Shown piece after piece: positions 24,685 to 32,901 of a stretch of 64,000 nucleotides of DNA. This DNA comes from CAG-791 sp963655255 (GTDB lineage Bacteria; Bacillota; Clostridia; Lachnospirales; Lachnospiraceae). Every line of letters starts with the position of its first letter. Position 1 is the stretch's first letter. The stretch covers positions 1 to 64,000 of the forward strand of contig CAVKEB010000009.1 of the NCBI GenBank assembly GCA_963655255.1, in the 5' to 3' direction. Below the pieces are notes generated by a model. That model saw only the letters and a list, made by a program, of their open reading frames with translations. It did no database searches and was not told where the DNA came from. Position numbers and translations under genes: made by a program.

Positions 24685-25194
24685 TTATTTTATTCCATAG
24701 AAAATGCCTTTTTTGAACGAGAGATAAATCGGAAGACCCGCAACGCCGTTCAGAAAGCCGCCGATGACAATCCACACAAGTTCCGGCAAAGCGCCTGCAT
24801 ACAGTGCAATCTGCAGGATCCCGATCACAGCTCCCGCGAATCCGGCATAAGCCGTCATCCCGAAGCCAAGATCCTTCTGACGCTTCGTAGCGATTTCCTT
24901 TTCATGTATTCTGTTCAGGTAAATGAGCCAGCCAACGCCGAACACGACGGCAGCCAGCGCAATCAGAGCGATACCGTCCAGCGCATGATGAACGCCGTTT
25001 CTGCAAAAGTAACGAATGCCTGCGATGAGATGAATAATCCAGCCAATATCACTGAGCAGCCCGCATACCAGAAAGGAAATATCCGGCATCATGGCCGTAT
25101 AACGGACGCCTTCTTTCCCATTCTGCTGGAGCTGTCGGATATGGTCTTCGGTTGCTTTTCTTTTTTCATGCAGGATTTCTTGTATTGTGCTCAT
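24685..25194 (-). CDS. Small membrane protein of unknown function
   Basis: 169 residues. A charged N-terminal helix (EILHEKRKATEDHIRQLQQN) precedes about four membrane helices (around 40-60, 68-90, 115-135, 138-160). No family recognised. The ATG at 25194 has GAGGAAAATT. It is separated from the next small membrane gene by a plus-strand copy of the hairpin element. Confidence 0.65.
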   Translation of the reverse strand: MSTIQEILHEKRKATEDHIRQLQQNGKEGVRYTAMMPDISFLVCGLLSDIGWIIHLIAGIRYFCRNGVHHALDGIALIALAAVVFGVGWLIYLNRIHEKEIATKRQKDLGFGMTAYAGFAGAVIGILQIALYAGALPELVWIVIGGFLNGVAGLPIYLSFKKGIFYGIK

Positions 25195-25251
25195 AATTTT
25201 CCTCTTAAATCATCTGTACATCTGATGACAGATCCGACGCCCAGGCAGGGA

Positions 25252-25323
25252 ACGCTGCACTCGAAGATATCCGATGGCATCTTCTCTCTGGTATCGTGGA
25301 TTTTACCTCAGCGAGGTATAAAC
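25252..25323 (+). repeat. Hairpin element copy leading only to a 14-codon frame
   Basis: Plus strand: CGCTGCACTC, hairpin GAAGATATC/GGCATCTTC, then ATCGTGGATTTTACC and TCAGCGAGGTATAAAC-ATG. It is a shortened long-form copy: the second and third inserted hairpins and the left core arm are gone. Confidence 0.75.
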
Positions 25324-25368
25324 ATGAAGTCGTGCGAATTCCGGAAAATGTGTCAGAAAACAGAATAA
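25324..25368 (+). other. 14-codon frame behind a hairpin element (possible gene remnant)
   Basis: ATG to TAA encodes MKSCEFRKMCQKTE directly behind the element's ribosome site. It ends 2 bp before the stop of the convergent membrane gene. Either a gene truncated after its start, or an element that landed without a gene. I see no reason to call it a functional peptide. Confidence 0.3.
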
Positions 25369-25370
25369 AT

Positions 25371-25865
25371 TCAAAGTGCCATGACAGCCAGCGCCGTCAG
25401 TGCGGCAGCTGCAGCGAACAGCGGTATTCCGTGCACAAACGACTCGATATGCTTTTCCGGATTCTGATAGTATTTCTTTTCCGGCAGGAAAGAAAATCGA
25501 ATGCGCTTTGTACTGCGCCACCAGGAGAGATCGATCACCAAAAGATCGAACGCTCCCAATCCTTCGCCAAATGCCAGAAAATACCGGAACGCCGATAGGT
25601 AACTGTTCAAACGCAGCACATTTTTCAGTGCAAGTCCCAGCACGGAAAATACAACGGTGAAAACAAAAAGATTGCTGAGCCAGATGACAACGGCGGATTT
25701 TTCCTTCGGAACCTCTTTTGCAAGCTGCGGATCGTTTCGCACGCGGTTCTGAACCTCCTCCGGATAAGAGCGCAGCCCGGCGATATTTTTCCTGTCCGTG
25801 CCTGTTCCCAGCCAGCACATTCCCCAGTATAGAAAATAGAACGCAACCGCAATGAACATTTTCAT
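25371..25865 (-). CDS. Small membrane protein of unknown function
   Basis: 164 residues with about four hydrophobic segments: KMFIAVAFYFLYWGMCWLG at the N terminus, WLSNLFVFTVVFSVLGLAL, FLAFGEGLGAFDLLVIDLSW and the C-terminal GIPLFAAAAALTALAVMAL. Between the first two is a charged cytoplasmic loop with YPEEVQNRVRNDPQLAKEVP. No function recognised. Its ATG overlaps the stop of the upstream GNAT gene (ATGA), so the two are coupled. Confidence 0.7.
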   Translation of the reverse strand: MKMFIAVAFYFLYWGMCWLGTGTDRKNIAGLRSYPEEVQNRVRNDPQLAKEVPKEKSAVVIWLSNLFVFTVVFSVLGLALKNVLRLNSYLSAFRYFLAFGEGLGAFDLLVIDLSWWRSTKRIRFSFLPEKKYYQNPEKHIESFVHGIPLFAAAAALTALAVMAL

Positions 25866-26482
25866 CTCATCTCTCCCTGCTCCGGCACATCCGGATATTT
25901 AATCAAGTCATACAGCACACCGTATTCGCCGAAGCGGCGCGTCCCGGCAAGTTCCATACCGAGATGCACGTATTTGTCGCATTTGGATTGTGCATCGGTA
26001 TCAAGGATCACCGGCACTCCGAGCTGGCTGCCTTCGGCAAACGCCATCTCCATGGCCTTTCTCATATAGCCCTGTCCCTGATATGGCTCCCTGACGCAGA
26101 CCATCCCGACGTAAATATATGGCTTTCCGGCCTTGTCAAACTGCCTGTCGAGCCCCGATCCGCCTTTCGACATGATCCTCATAAAACGGATCATCTCACG
26201 GATTCTCATCGAGCTCAGAAATCCTCTGGCCAGGGGCAACACCGATTTCAGACTGACCTTCTGGCCGGGAAGCCTGTAGGCGATATATCCCTCTCCATTT
26301 TCGCTTGTGGCATACAGCATTCCGCTTTGCAGCGCCATTTTTACACAGCCGCTTATGAACGATGCCACCGCTTCGCGGTCCGGAAAGGCATCAATCAGAC
26401 CGTGTTCCCCGCCATAATTGTAATAACCGAAGGCGTGGCCAATATCTTCTGCGATGCCGTTCTCCAATGTTGTGATCTTCAT
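25862..26482 (-). CDS. GNAT-family acetyltransferase
   Basis: 206 residues. The CoA-binding motif is YQGQGYMRKAMEMAF (Q/R-x-x-G-x-G/A type) preceded by the strand YIYVGMVCVREP, and followed by PVILDTDAQSKCDKYVHLGM, as in GNATs of the COG0456 kind. The N-terminal half is a mostly helical substrate portion. The start at 26482 has AAGAGAGAAACG; an earlier in-frame start lies in the leader. A TAGGTTAG-type dyad at 26558-26577 may regulate it. Confidence 0.8.
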   Translation of the reverse strand: MKITTLENGIAEDIGHAFGYYNYGGEHGLIDAFPDREAVASFISGCVKMALQSGMLYATSENGEGYIAYRLPGQKVSLKSVLPLARGFLSSMRIREMIRFMRIMSKGGSGLDRQFDKAGKPYIYVGMVCVREPYQGQGYMRKAMEMAFAEGSQLGVPVILDTDAQSKCDKYVHLGMELAGTRRFGEYGVLYDLIKYPDVPEQGEMR

Positions 26483-26557
26483 CGTTTCTCTCTTTTCTAA
26501 AAAACGGCTGCCATGCACCGAACAAAGCCTGCTCCCGTTCTGTCTTTCTCTCATTGC

Positions 26558-26577
26558 AGGTTAGATTTTACTAACCT
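26558..26577 (-). promoter_or_regulatory. AGGTTAG-N6-CTAACCT operator-like dyad
   Basis: Perfect 7-bp inverted repeat with a 6-bp centre, about 75 bp upstream of the GNAT start. The same GGTTAG-N6-CTAACC core forms the inner part of the hairpin at 12082-12127. The binding protein is unknown; half-sites resemble DtxR-family boxes but the spacing is wider. Confidence 0.5.
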
Positions 26578-26587
26578 ACACGTTTTT

Positions 26588-26612
26588 GAAAAGCCGCCAC
26601 CGGCGGCTTTTC
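26588..26612. terminator. Palindromic terminator after lgt
   Basis: GAAAAGCCGCC-ACC-GGCGGCTTTTC, an 11-bp perfect stem 115 bp beyond the lgt stop, before the GNAT leader. Confidence 0.75.
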
Positions 26613-26727
26613 TCACAAACAGATCTTCTCTTTCGGATCTTCTCTCCCTGGATGTCTTGTGGGACAACTCCCCACTTTTCCTAATGATTTCTTCTTTTTC
26701 CGGTTCCCCGTCATTTTCCCGATCCGG

Positions 26728-27684
26728 TTACTGTTCGTCGGAATCGGAGGTTTCCTCCACTTTCTCCCCCGGAGCTTCCGGAGTCTTCCCGGCATCCGGA
26801 ATGCCGAGGCCGACGCGGGGCTTTCCTTTTCGATGGATACTGATGAACAAAATCGCCAGGATGGCGCCCGCCGCCAGAACAATTCCCATCACCATGTTCA
26901 CCGGAATCGCGGTTCCCGTGATATAGAGCTGATCCGTGCGGATCGCCTCAATCCACGCTCTTCCGATGCCGTAGCCTGCCAGATACAGGAAGAAAATCTC
27001 GCCCTTGAACCTGCGGTGCTTCAGGAACAGGAGCAGGAAAATCAGAACGCCCAGATTCCAGAGGCCTTCATACAGAAAGGTCGGATGGACCTGAATATAG
27101 TTCGTCCCCTCCGCGATGTGTGACGCAAGATCCGCGGTGATGTCGCGTTCCCGCACCATCTCGATCGGAAGCCGCATCGCCAGAGGGCCGTTTGTGTAGC
27201 CGCCGAACACCTCTCGGTTGAAGAAGTTCCCCCACCGTCCGACGATCTGTCCCACCAGAAGGCCGTACACCGCCGTATCCAGAATTTCCGGCAGGAATTT
27301 CTTCTTGATCACGCAGTATACATACGCGGTAATGATGCCGCCGATCACGCCGCCGTAAATCGCAAGTCCGCCTGCCCGGAAGTTGAAGATCTGAACCGGG
27401 TCGTCCTTATACGCATCCCAGAAGAAAATGACATAGTAAATGCGGGCTCCGATCAAACTGAAAATAATCAGCCACACTGAGATGTCCCAGTAAGTATCCG
27501 GGGACTGGCCTGTTTTCTTCGCGATGTGCGACGCCATCAGAATGCCGAGCATCATGCCCAGCGCAATCATGCAGCCGTAAAGCGCCACGCGGAAATTCCC
27601 GACATAAAACGCCTGCGGCACATTCTTCAGATAAATTCCCAGATTCGGGAATGCGATATCCATTTTACCCATTATATCCGGCAT
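26728..27684 (-). CDS. lgt: Prolipoprotein diacylglyceryl transferase
   Basis: 318 residues, seven membrane helices. Lgt moves diacylglycerol from phosphatidylglycerol to the lipobox cysteine, the first step of lipoprotein maturation (two lipoproteins are encoded in this window). Signatures: GLAIYGGVIGG, the Lgt motif VGRWGNFFNREVFGG, and HPTFLYEGLWN. The C-terminal tail (about 35 residues, acidic and Pro-rich) is longer than usual. The ATG at 27684 has AGAGGAAGCATT in front. Confidence 0.95.
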   Translation of the reverse strand: MPDIMGKMDIAFPNLGIYLKNVPQAFYVGNFRVALYGCMIALGMMLGILMASHIAKKTGQSPDTYWDISVWLIIFSLIGARIYYVIFFWDAYKDDPVQIFNFRAGGLAIYGGVIGGIITAYVYCVIKKKFLPEILDTAVYGLLVGQIVGRWGNFFNREVFGGYTNGPLAMRLPIEMVRERDITADLASHIAEGTNYIQVHPTFLYEGLWNLGVLIFLLLFLKHRRFKGEIFFLYLAGYGIGRAWIEAIRTDQLYITGTAIPVNMVMGIVLAAGAILAILFISIHRKGKPRVGLGIPDAGKTPEAPGEKVEETSDSDEQ

Positions 27685-27855
27685 AATGCTTCCTCTGCCG
27701 CGCTCAGACTGCGGCCCGTATTTCCAAACGATCTTCTGTCCCTGCAAAAGATCCCGGTGTCTTATCCTGTTCTGCGTCAGATGTCCGCGCCCTCACAAAG
27801 CGCAGAGCACTGCATGGCATTTCGCCTTCCTGCCGCAAAAACGACACTTCAAAGC

Positions 27856-28722
27856 TTATTCTGTACCCTTCTGCTCCTCTCGGATCAGATGCACATCCAG
27901 CTGATTGAACGGGATCTCCACGCCCTCTTTTAAAAAGGCAAGGCGGATTTTCTCCTGCATATCCCAACGGACATCCAGATAATCCTGAATGCGGACAAGG
28001 CACCTGAGACCGATGACCACGCTGCTCTCGCCCATGGCGTCCACGAAGGTCCTGCGGTTCTGCGGAAGAATCCGCGGCTCCTCGTCCATCAGCCTCTCCA
28101 GGATTCCCATCGCCCGGTGGACATCCTCTCCATAGGAAATGCCCACCGTGATCGACAGGCGTTTTTCCCCGGAAGAAAGTCCGGAATTCACCACGGATTT
28201 GTTCGTCAGCGTGGAATTCGGGATCACCAGCCTCTCGCGGTCCGGCGTGTAAATGGTTGTGTAGTAGAGTTCGATTTTCTCCACGGTACCCTGCACGTCC
28301 TCGCCTTTCACCGTGATGAAGTCGCCTTCCTTGAAGGGCTTCAAAAGGAGCAGCAGCACGCCGCCAGCAAAATTGGACAGGACGCCCTGCACGGCAAGTG
28401 AAATGCCGACACCCGCAGCCGCCACCAGTGCGGCGATGCTCGAAGCCTCCACGATATGGAGCTGCACGACCATCGTTACGATGGTAAAGCCGAGAACCGT
28501 TGCCTTGATCAGGGCGTGCATGAAATGCCGCACCGTCGGAGCCGTTCCCCGCTTCTCCAGATGCCGGTCCAGCGCACCGAGAATCTTTCCGAGGAGCTTT
28601 GCGATCACAAAGTACAGGACGATGCAGAATGCAAGACGGACCAGAAGATCCAGCGCGGATGCGCCGACGTTCTTCGACCAGCTCCGGAAATGCAGTATGC
28701 TGTTAAGTTCCTGATCTGACAT
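27856..28722 (-). CDS. mscS: Small-conductance mechanosensitive channel MscS
   Basis: 288 residues, the size of E. coli MscS. Three membrane helices; the pore helix is seen as AALVAAAGVGISLAVQGVLS with its Ala/Gly packing, followed by NFAGGVLLLLLKPFKEGDFI and the vestibule beta domain. It opens under turgor and releases solutes after hypo-osmotic shock. It starts 9 bp after the ychF stop, so the two may be cotranscribed. Confidence 0.95.
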   Translation of the reverse strand: MSDQELNSILHFRSWSKNVGASALDLLVRLAFCIVLYFVIAKLLGKILGALDRHLEKRGTAPTVRHFMHALIKATVLGFTIVTMVVQLHIVEASSIAALVAAAGVGISLAVQGVLSNFAGGVLLLLLKPFKEGDFITVKGEDVQGTVEKIELYYTTIYTPDRERLVIPNSTLTNKSVVNSGLSSGEKRLSITVGISYGEDVHRAMGILERLMDEEPRILPQNRRTFVDAMGESSVVIGLRCLVRIQDYLDVRWDMQEKIRLAFLKEGVEIPFNQLDVHLIREEQKGTE

Positions 28723-28731
28723 AATAATATT

Positions 28732-29832
28732 TTATACGTTAAACCTAAAAAGTATTACGTCTCCGTCCTGGACGACGTAGTCCTTGCCTTCCATGCCGAC
28801 CTTGCCCTTCTCCCGGGCGGCGGCAAGGCTTCCTTCCTGCAGGAGCACCTCCCAGTTGACAACCTCGGCCTTGATGAAGCCGCGCTCAAAATCCGAGTGA
28901 ATCTTGCCGGCGGCCTGTGGTGCCTTGGTGCCGATCCTGATGGTCCAGGCTCTGGTTTCATCCTCGCCCGCCGTCAAGAAGCTCATCAGTCCCAGCGTGT
29001 GATAGCTTGCCTTGATCAGCTTGTCCAGGCCGGACTCCTTGAGACCGAGATCCTCCAGGAATGCCTGTCTCTCGTCGTCATCCAGCTCCGAAATCTCCGC
29101 TTCCATCTTCGCGCAGAGGGCGAAGACCTCACTTCCCGTCTTCTTCGCGTACTCGCGGATCTCCTGAACGAACTTGTTGGAGGCTCCGTCATCCGCGATG
29201 TCATCCTCGGAGACATTGCAGGCGAAAATAACCGGCTTGGAGGTAAGAAGACTGTACTCCTTCAAATACTTCTCTTCCTCTTCTTCCAGATCATCCATCA
29301 TCGTAAGGACCGGCTCGCCTGCCTCCAGATGCTCCTTGATCCGGTTCAGGAAATCCAGCTCTTTTGCCGCTTCCTTGTCCATGCGCGCGGTCTTCGCAAC
29401 CTTGGAAATTCTTCTCTCCAGAACCTCCAGATCCGCGAAAATCAGCTCCATGTTGATGGTTTCGATGTCACGGATCGGATCCACGGATCCGTCCACATGC
29501 GTGACGTTGGGATCCTCAAAGCAGCGCACCACGTGCACAATGGCATCGCACTCACGAATGTTCGCAAGGAACTGGTTGCCGAGGCCCTCTCCCTTGGAGG
29601 CACCCTTTACCAGACCCGCGATATCAACGAACTCAATGACCGCCGGGGTGATCTTCTTGGAGTGATACATGGCTCCCAGCTTCTTGATCCGGTCGTCCGG
29701 AACGGCAACCACTCCGACATTGGGATCAATCGTACAGAACGGGTAGTTGGCGACATCCGCCCCCGCCTTGGTCAGCGAATTAAACAATGTGCTCTTTCCG
29801 ACATTCGGAAGTCCGACAATACCTAATTTCAT
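28732..29832 (-). CDS. ychF: Obg-family ATPase YchF (OLA1)
   Basis: 366 residues. P-loop GLPNVGKSTLFN, switch region FVDIAGLVKGASKGEGLGNQ, and NVSE in place of the usual NKxD, which explains the ATP preference of this family. An inserted coiled coil follows (about 130-200) and a TGS domain ends the protein (TWTIRIGTKAPQAAGKIHSD). It binds ribosomes and modulates stress responses. The ATG at 29832 is chosen for the conserved MKLGIVGLPNVGKS start; the longer frame upstream is not conserved in the family. Confidence 0.96.
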   Translation of the reverse strand: MKLGIVGLPNVGKSTLFNSLTKAGADVANYPFCTIDPNVGVVAVPDDRIKKLGAMYHSKKITPAVIEFVDIAGLVKGASKGEGLGNQFLANIRECDAIVHVVRCFEDPNVTHVDGSVDPIRDIETINMELIFADLEVLERRISKVAKTARMDKEAAKELDFLNRIKEHLEAGEPVLTMMDDLEEEEEKYLKEYSLLTSKPVIFACNVSEDDIADDGASNKFVQEIREYAKKTGSEVFALCAKMEAEISELDDDERQAFLEDLGLKESGLDKLIKASYHTLGLMSFLTAGEDETRAWTIRIGTKAPQAAGKIHSDFERGFIKAEVVNWEVLLQEGSLAAAREKGKVGMEGKDYVVQDGDVILFRFNV

Positions 29833-30038
29833 TTTGCAAATACCTGTCCGAAAGCCCCGCACGCCTTCCGGCATCAGGGTTTCCGCCTTTCCCTCGTTTT
29901 CCTGCACCGCATTCCCGCTTCCGCCCCGGATTCGTTCCTCCGGGCCCCAAACAGGAGCACAGCACGACTACCTATTATAGTCATAAAAAACCTGCTTTTT
30001 CAATCTTAACAGGAACCCCTCAACCGAAACCGCCGGAT

Positions 30039-31253
30039 TCAGTCCCATTCCTCTGCCAGAAGGAAATCGCGGATATTCCGGTGCTTGATGCCATTCCTGC
30101 TCATATCAAACTCATCCAGAGAAACGACATACTTCGGAAAATTGTCACGGATATTATCATATGCGCCGAATTCTCGACGGATCGTTTCCTCCGATGCCAG
30201 CAGATAAGCCACCTGGATATACAGCTTTTCGTCGCGCTTATGGCATACAAAATCAATTTCCTTATCACCGGTTCTGCCGACGGTCACTTCATATCCCCGC
30301 CGCAGCACTTCCAGATAAATAATATTCTCCAATATGAGATTGATATCACGCATATTGCCGCCGAAAACGGCCTCGCGGATGCCGTGATCCGCAATATAAT
30401 ATTTCTCATTTGTAGAAAGAATCTGTTTTCCCTGTAAATCTTCCCGCTTCACCTGATAGAACAGATATGCCTCACAGCAGTATTTGATATAGTTCAGGAT
30501 TGTTTCCGGAGCAACGGTGCGCTGTTCGTTTTTAAGAAACTTCGAAAGTGCGGACGCAGAGAACGTTGTACCCACATTGGCGATCACATACGCAATGATT
30601 CGTTCCAGCAAGTCAACATCCCGAATTTTATTTCGCTTAACGATGTCCTTGAGCTGGACAGAGTTGAACAAATCGTGAAGATACAGTCTGGATGGATCCT
30701 CCGCATAGCGGAGGTTTGCAAGATATGGCATGCCACCGACAAGCAGATATTTCTGAAAGCACTGCTGGATCGTCTCATCGGGAGCAATCGAACGATAGAG
30801 CTCCATGAATTCTCCAAAAGAAAACGGATAAATCACAAACTCCACATACCGTCCGCCCAAATAAGTTGCAAGTTCCCCGGACAGGAGCTTTGCATTCGAT
30901 CCCGTGATATAGATGTCACAGTCGAGCGAAACACGAAGGGAGTTGATGCACTTCTCCCAGTCTGTGACCTCCTGGATTTCATCAAAGAACAGATAAGCCT
31001 TCCCTTCAATCGCTGCAGCTCTCCTCGTGATCTCATCGTGCAGGGCCCTGGCCGTCTGCAGGTGGGAATAGTTCATATCTTCAAAGTTGATCGAGATAAA
31101 CTGTTTCGGACTGATGCCGGACTCCACGAGTTCCTGCCTGATCAGTTCCAGCATAACTGACTTTCCACAGCGGCGAATGCCGGTCATAACCTTTATAAGA
31201 TCCGACCCGATAAACGGACGGATACGGCTCATATACAATTCACGTTTAATCAT
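30039..31253 (-). CDS. AAA ATPase with DUF4143 domain (first of two)
   Basis: 404 residues. N-terminal AAA_14-type P-loop MTGIRRCGKSVMLELIRQEL, Walker B YLFFDEIQEV, sensor YITGSNAKLLS, then a winged-helix/DUF4143 portion and a C-terminal nuclease-like strand pattern EIDFVCHKRDEKLYIQVAYL, which recalls the PD-(D/E)xK core. Role unknown; such ATPases are abundant, vary in number among gut Clostridia and have been associated with nutrient stress or defence only loosely. It has its own promoter (31287-31315). The 48-bp leader has AAAGGACC. Base composition is lower in GC than its neighbours, suggesting accessory DNA. Confidence 0.88.
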   Translation of the reverse strand: MIKRELYMSRIRPFIGSDLIKVMTGIRRCGKSVMLELIRQELVESGISPKQFISINFEDMNYSHLQTARALHDEITRRAAAIEGKAYLFFDEIQEVTDWEKCINSLRVSLDCDIYITGSNAKLLSGELATYLGGRYVEFVIYPFSFGEFMELYRSIAPDETIQQCFQKYLLVGGMPYLANLRYAEDPSRLYLHDLFNSVQLKDIVKRNKIRDVDLLERIIAYVIANVGTTFSASALSKFLKNEQRTVAPETILNYIKYCCEAYLFYQVKREDLQGKQILSTNEKYYIADHGIREAVFGGNMRDINLILENIIYLEVLRRGYEVTVGRTGDKEIDFVCHKRDEKLYIQVAYLLASEETIRREFGAYDNIRDNFPKYVVSLDEFDMSRNGIKHRNIRDFLLAEEWD

Positions 31254-31286
31254 AAGGTTCCGGTCCTTTCCTATGTGACTGGCCGC

Positions 31287-31315
31287 AGTATACATCATTT
31301 ACGTCTGGAATTCAA
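31287..31315 (-). promoter_or_regulatory. Sigma-A-type promoter of the first DUF4143 gene
   Basis: Minus strand -35 TTGAAT (31315-31310), 17-bp spacer, -10 TATACT (31292-31287), 34 bp before the ATG. Confidence 0.78.
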
Positions 31316-31331
31316 ACGCAAAATATCATTT

Positions 31332-31351
31332 TTATAAGTTATAACTTATAA
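31332..31351. promoter_or_regulatory. Perfect 20-bp palindrome upstream of the promoter
   Basis: TTATAAGTTA followed by its exact complement, 17 bp upstream of the -35 of the DUF4143 gene. Position suits an activator site; it might also be a chance AT-rich palindrome. Confidence 0.5.
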
Positions 31352-31433
31352 TGTTCAAGTTTTGTAATAAAATATCAGCTACATTTTCGATGTATCATTG
31401 ACATTCCGTTCAAGTCACAATCCATCCGGCCTC

Positions 31434-32687
31434 TTAAATATCCAGACTGTTTTCATTCAGCAGGAAATCATAAACGCTCATAATCAGCACCCCTTTTTCA
31501 TTGTAATGCGGGACGGGGGTATCCCTGGTGATGATAAGCCGTTTGAAGAAATCTCCGGTCAGCATCAGAGAGCGCTGTTCCTGTTCCATCTTCGCCTGAT
31601 CCGGAATCGCATATGCGGACTGAATGTAGTATCGTTTCGAACCTTTGTTGCAGACGAAGTCAATCTCCAGCTGTTTTCGGACGCTGTTGCCTTTTCCATC
31701 GGTATCGTACTGCATGATCACGCCCACATCCACATTGAAGCCGCGGATTTTCAACTCATTGAAAATGATGTTCTCCATGCTGTGCGTTTCTTCCAGCTGC
31801 CTGAAATTCAAACGTGCATTCCGCAGTCCCATGTCGGTGAAATAATATTTGACGGGAGTGTCGATGTATCTTTTTCCTTTTACATCGTATCGAACAGCCT
31901 TATCAATCAGGAAAGAGTCACAGAGATAATCAATATACTTCTTAATGGTACTGCTGCTGATTTTCTTGTTTTTGACTGACCGGAAGGTTGCCGCCAGCTT
32001 TTCGGGATTTGTCAGCGAACCGATTGCAGAGGAAAGAATATTCAGAAGTTCTTCCAGCTCTGCCTTGTTGCGAATATTGTGCCTTCCGACAATGTCCGAA
32101 ATATAGGTTTCTTCAAAAAGCGACTTCAGAAACGCAATTTTCTGATCCGGCGTCGCAAAGTTCAACACCAGCGGCAGCCCGCCATACAGCATGTACTCAT
32201 TCCAGCCATCCTGCTTCGTACCGGGATAGACAGACATGAATTCCGCAAAGCTGAGCGGATACATATGAACCTCGTCGCCGCGTCCTCTGAACTCGGTGAT
32301 GACGTCTTTGGAAAGAAACCGGGCATTGCTCCCGGTCACATACACATCCACATTCTGCATCCGGGCCAGGCTGTTCAGGATTTCCTCAAATTCCCCGAGC
32401 AGCTGCACCTCGTCGAGCAGCACATAATACATGCCGCCGTCCTTAAACTGTTCCTTCAGGTAAGGATAGAGCACCTCGGGATCACGGAATTTCCTGTTTT
32501 CATAGGCGTCAAACGCAATCTCAATGATGTGGCTTTCTTCTACCCCTTCGGAAAGCAGGTAATTCTTGAAGAGATGGAACAGCAGATACGACTTTCCACA
32601 CCTCCTCATTCCGGTGATCACTTTGATCAATCCGTTATGCTTTTTGCTGATCAGAAGATTCAGATAACGTTCTCTTTTTATTTCCAT
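31434..32687 (-). CDS. AAA ATPase with DUF4143 domain (second of two)
   Basis: 417 residues, clearly related to the neighbour at 30039-31253 but diverged: P-loop VITGMRRCGKSYLLFHLFKN, Walker B YVLLDEVQLL, sensor YVTGSNARFLS, then DUF4143 with KKISSSTIKKYIDYLCDSF (winged helix) and a C-terminal EIDFVCNKGSKRYYIQSAYA nuclease-like core. GGAGGTACCACGT before the ATG. It carries its own promoter and a leader hairpin rather than sharing a message with its partner. No toxin or phage gene is adjacent. Confidence 0.88.
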   Translation of the reverse strand: MEIKRERYLNLLISKKHNGLIKVITGMRRCGKSYLLFHLFKNYLLSEGVEESHIIEIAFDAYENRKFRDPEVLYPYLKEQFKDGGMYYVLLDEVQLLGEFEEILNSLARMQNVDVYVTGSNARFLSKDVITEFRGRGDEVHMYPLSFAEFMSVYPGTKQDGWNEYMLYGGLPLVLNFATPDQKIAFLKSLFEETYISDIVGRHNIRNKAELEELLNILSSAIGSLTNPEKLAATFRSVKNKKISSSTIKKYIDYLCDSFLIDKAVRYDVKGKRYIDTPVKYYFTDMGLRNARLNFRQLEETHSMENIIFNELKIRGFNVDVGVIMQYDTDGKGNSVRKQLEIDFVCNKGSKRYYIQSAYAIPDQAKMEQEQRSLMLTGDFFKRLIITRDTPVPHYNEKGVLIMSVYDFLLNENSLDI

Positions 32688-32702
32688 ACGTGGTACCTCC
32701 TG

Positions 32703-32748
32703 TTACAGATTTTTGCGGTTTACTGCAATAATCTGTAATAGAATTATA
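32703..32748 (-). promoter_or_regulatory. Extended -10 and leader dyad of the second DUF4143 gene
   Basis: Minus strand TGC-TATAAT at 32748-32743 (extended -10). Directly after it, TTACAGATT...AATCTGTAA (32738-32703) with TTGC/GCAA inside forms a hairpin that ends next to the GGAGG ribosome site, a good place for an operator or for control of translation. Confidence 0.55.
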
Positions 32749-32813
32749 GCATGAATGGAATTCTTTTCCAGCAGATCAGGGACAATCGCGGCAAAAACGC
32801 CCCATAACCAAAA

Positions 32814-32855
32814 AGGATGAAAGATGCCATCCCGATCACCGCATACTTTCATCCT
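32814..32855 (-). terminator. Terminator after rsgA
   Basis: AGGATGAAAG/CTTTCATCCT stem with a 22-nt loop, followed on the minus strand by TTTTTGG, 46 bp beyond the rsgA stop. It ends the long priA-to-rsgA run. Confidence 0.75.
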
Positions 32856-32901
32856 GAAAATGATTTTTTAATTTTTGAATTCCACTCTGCCGGTACACGA
32901 T

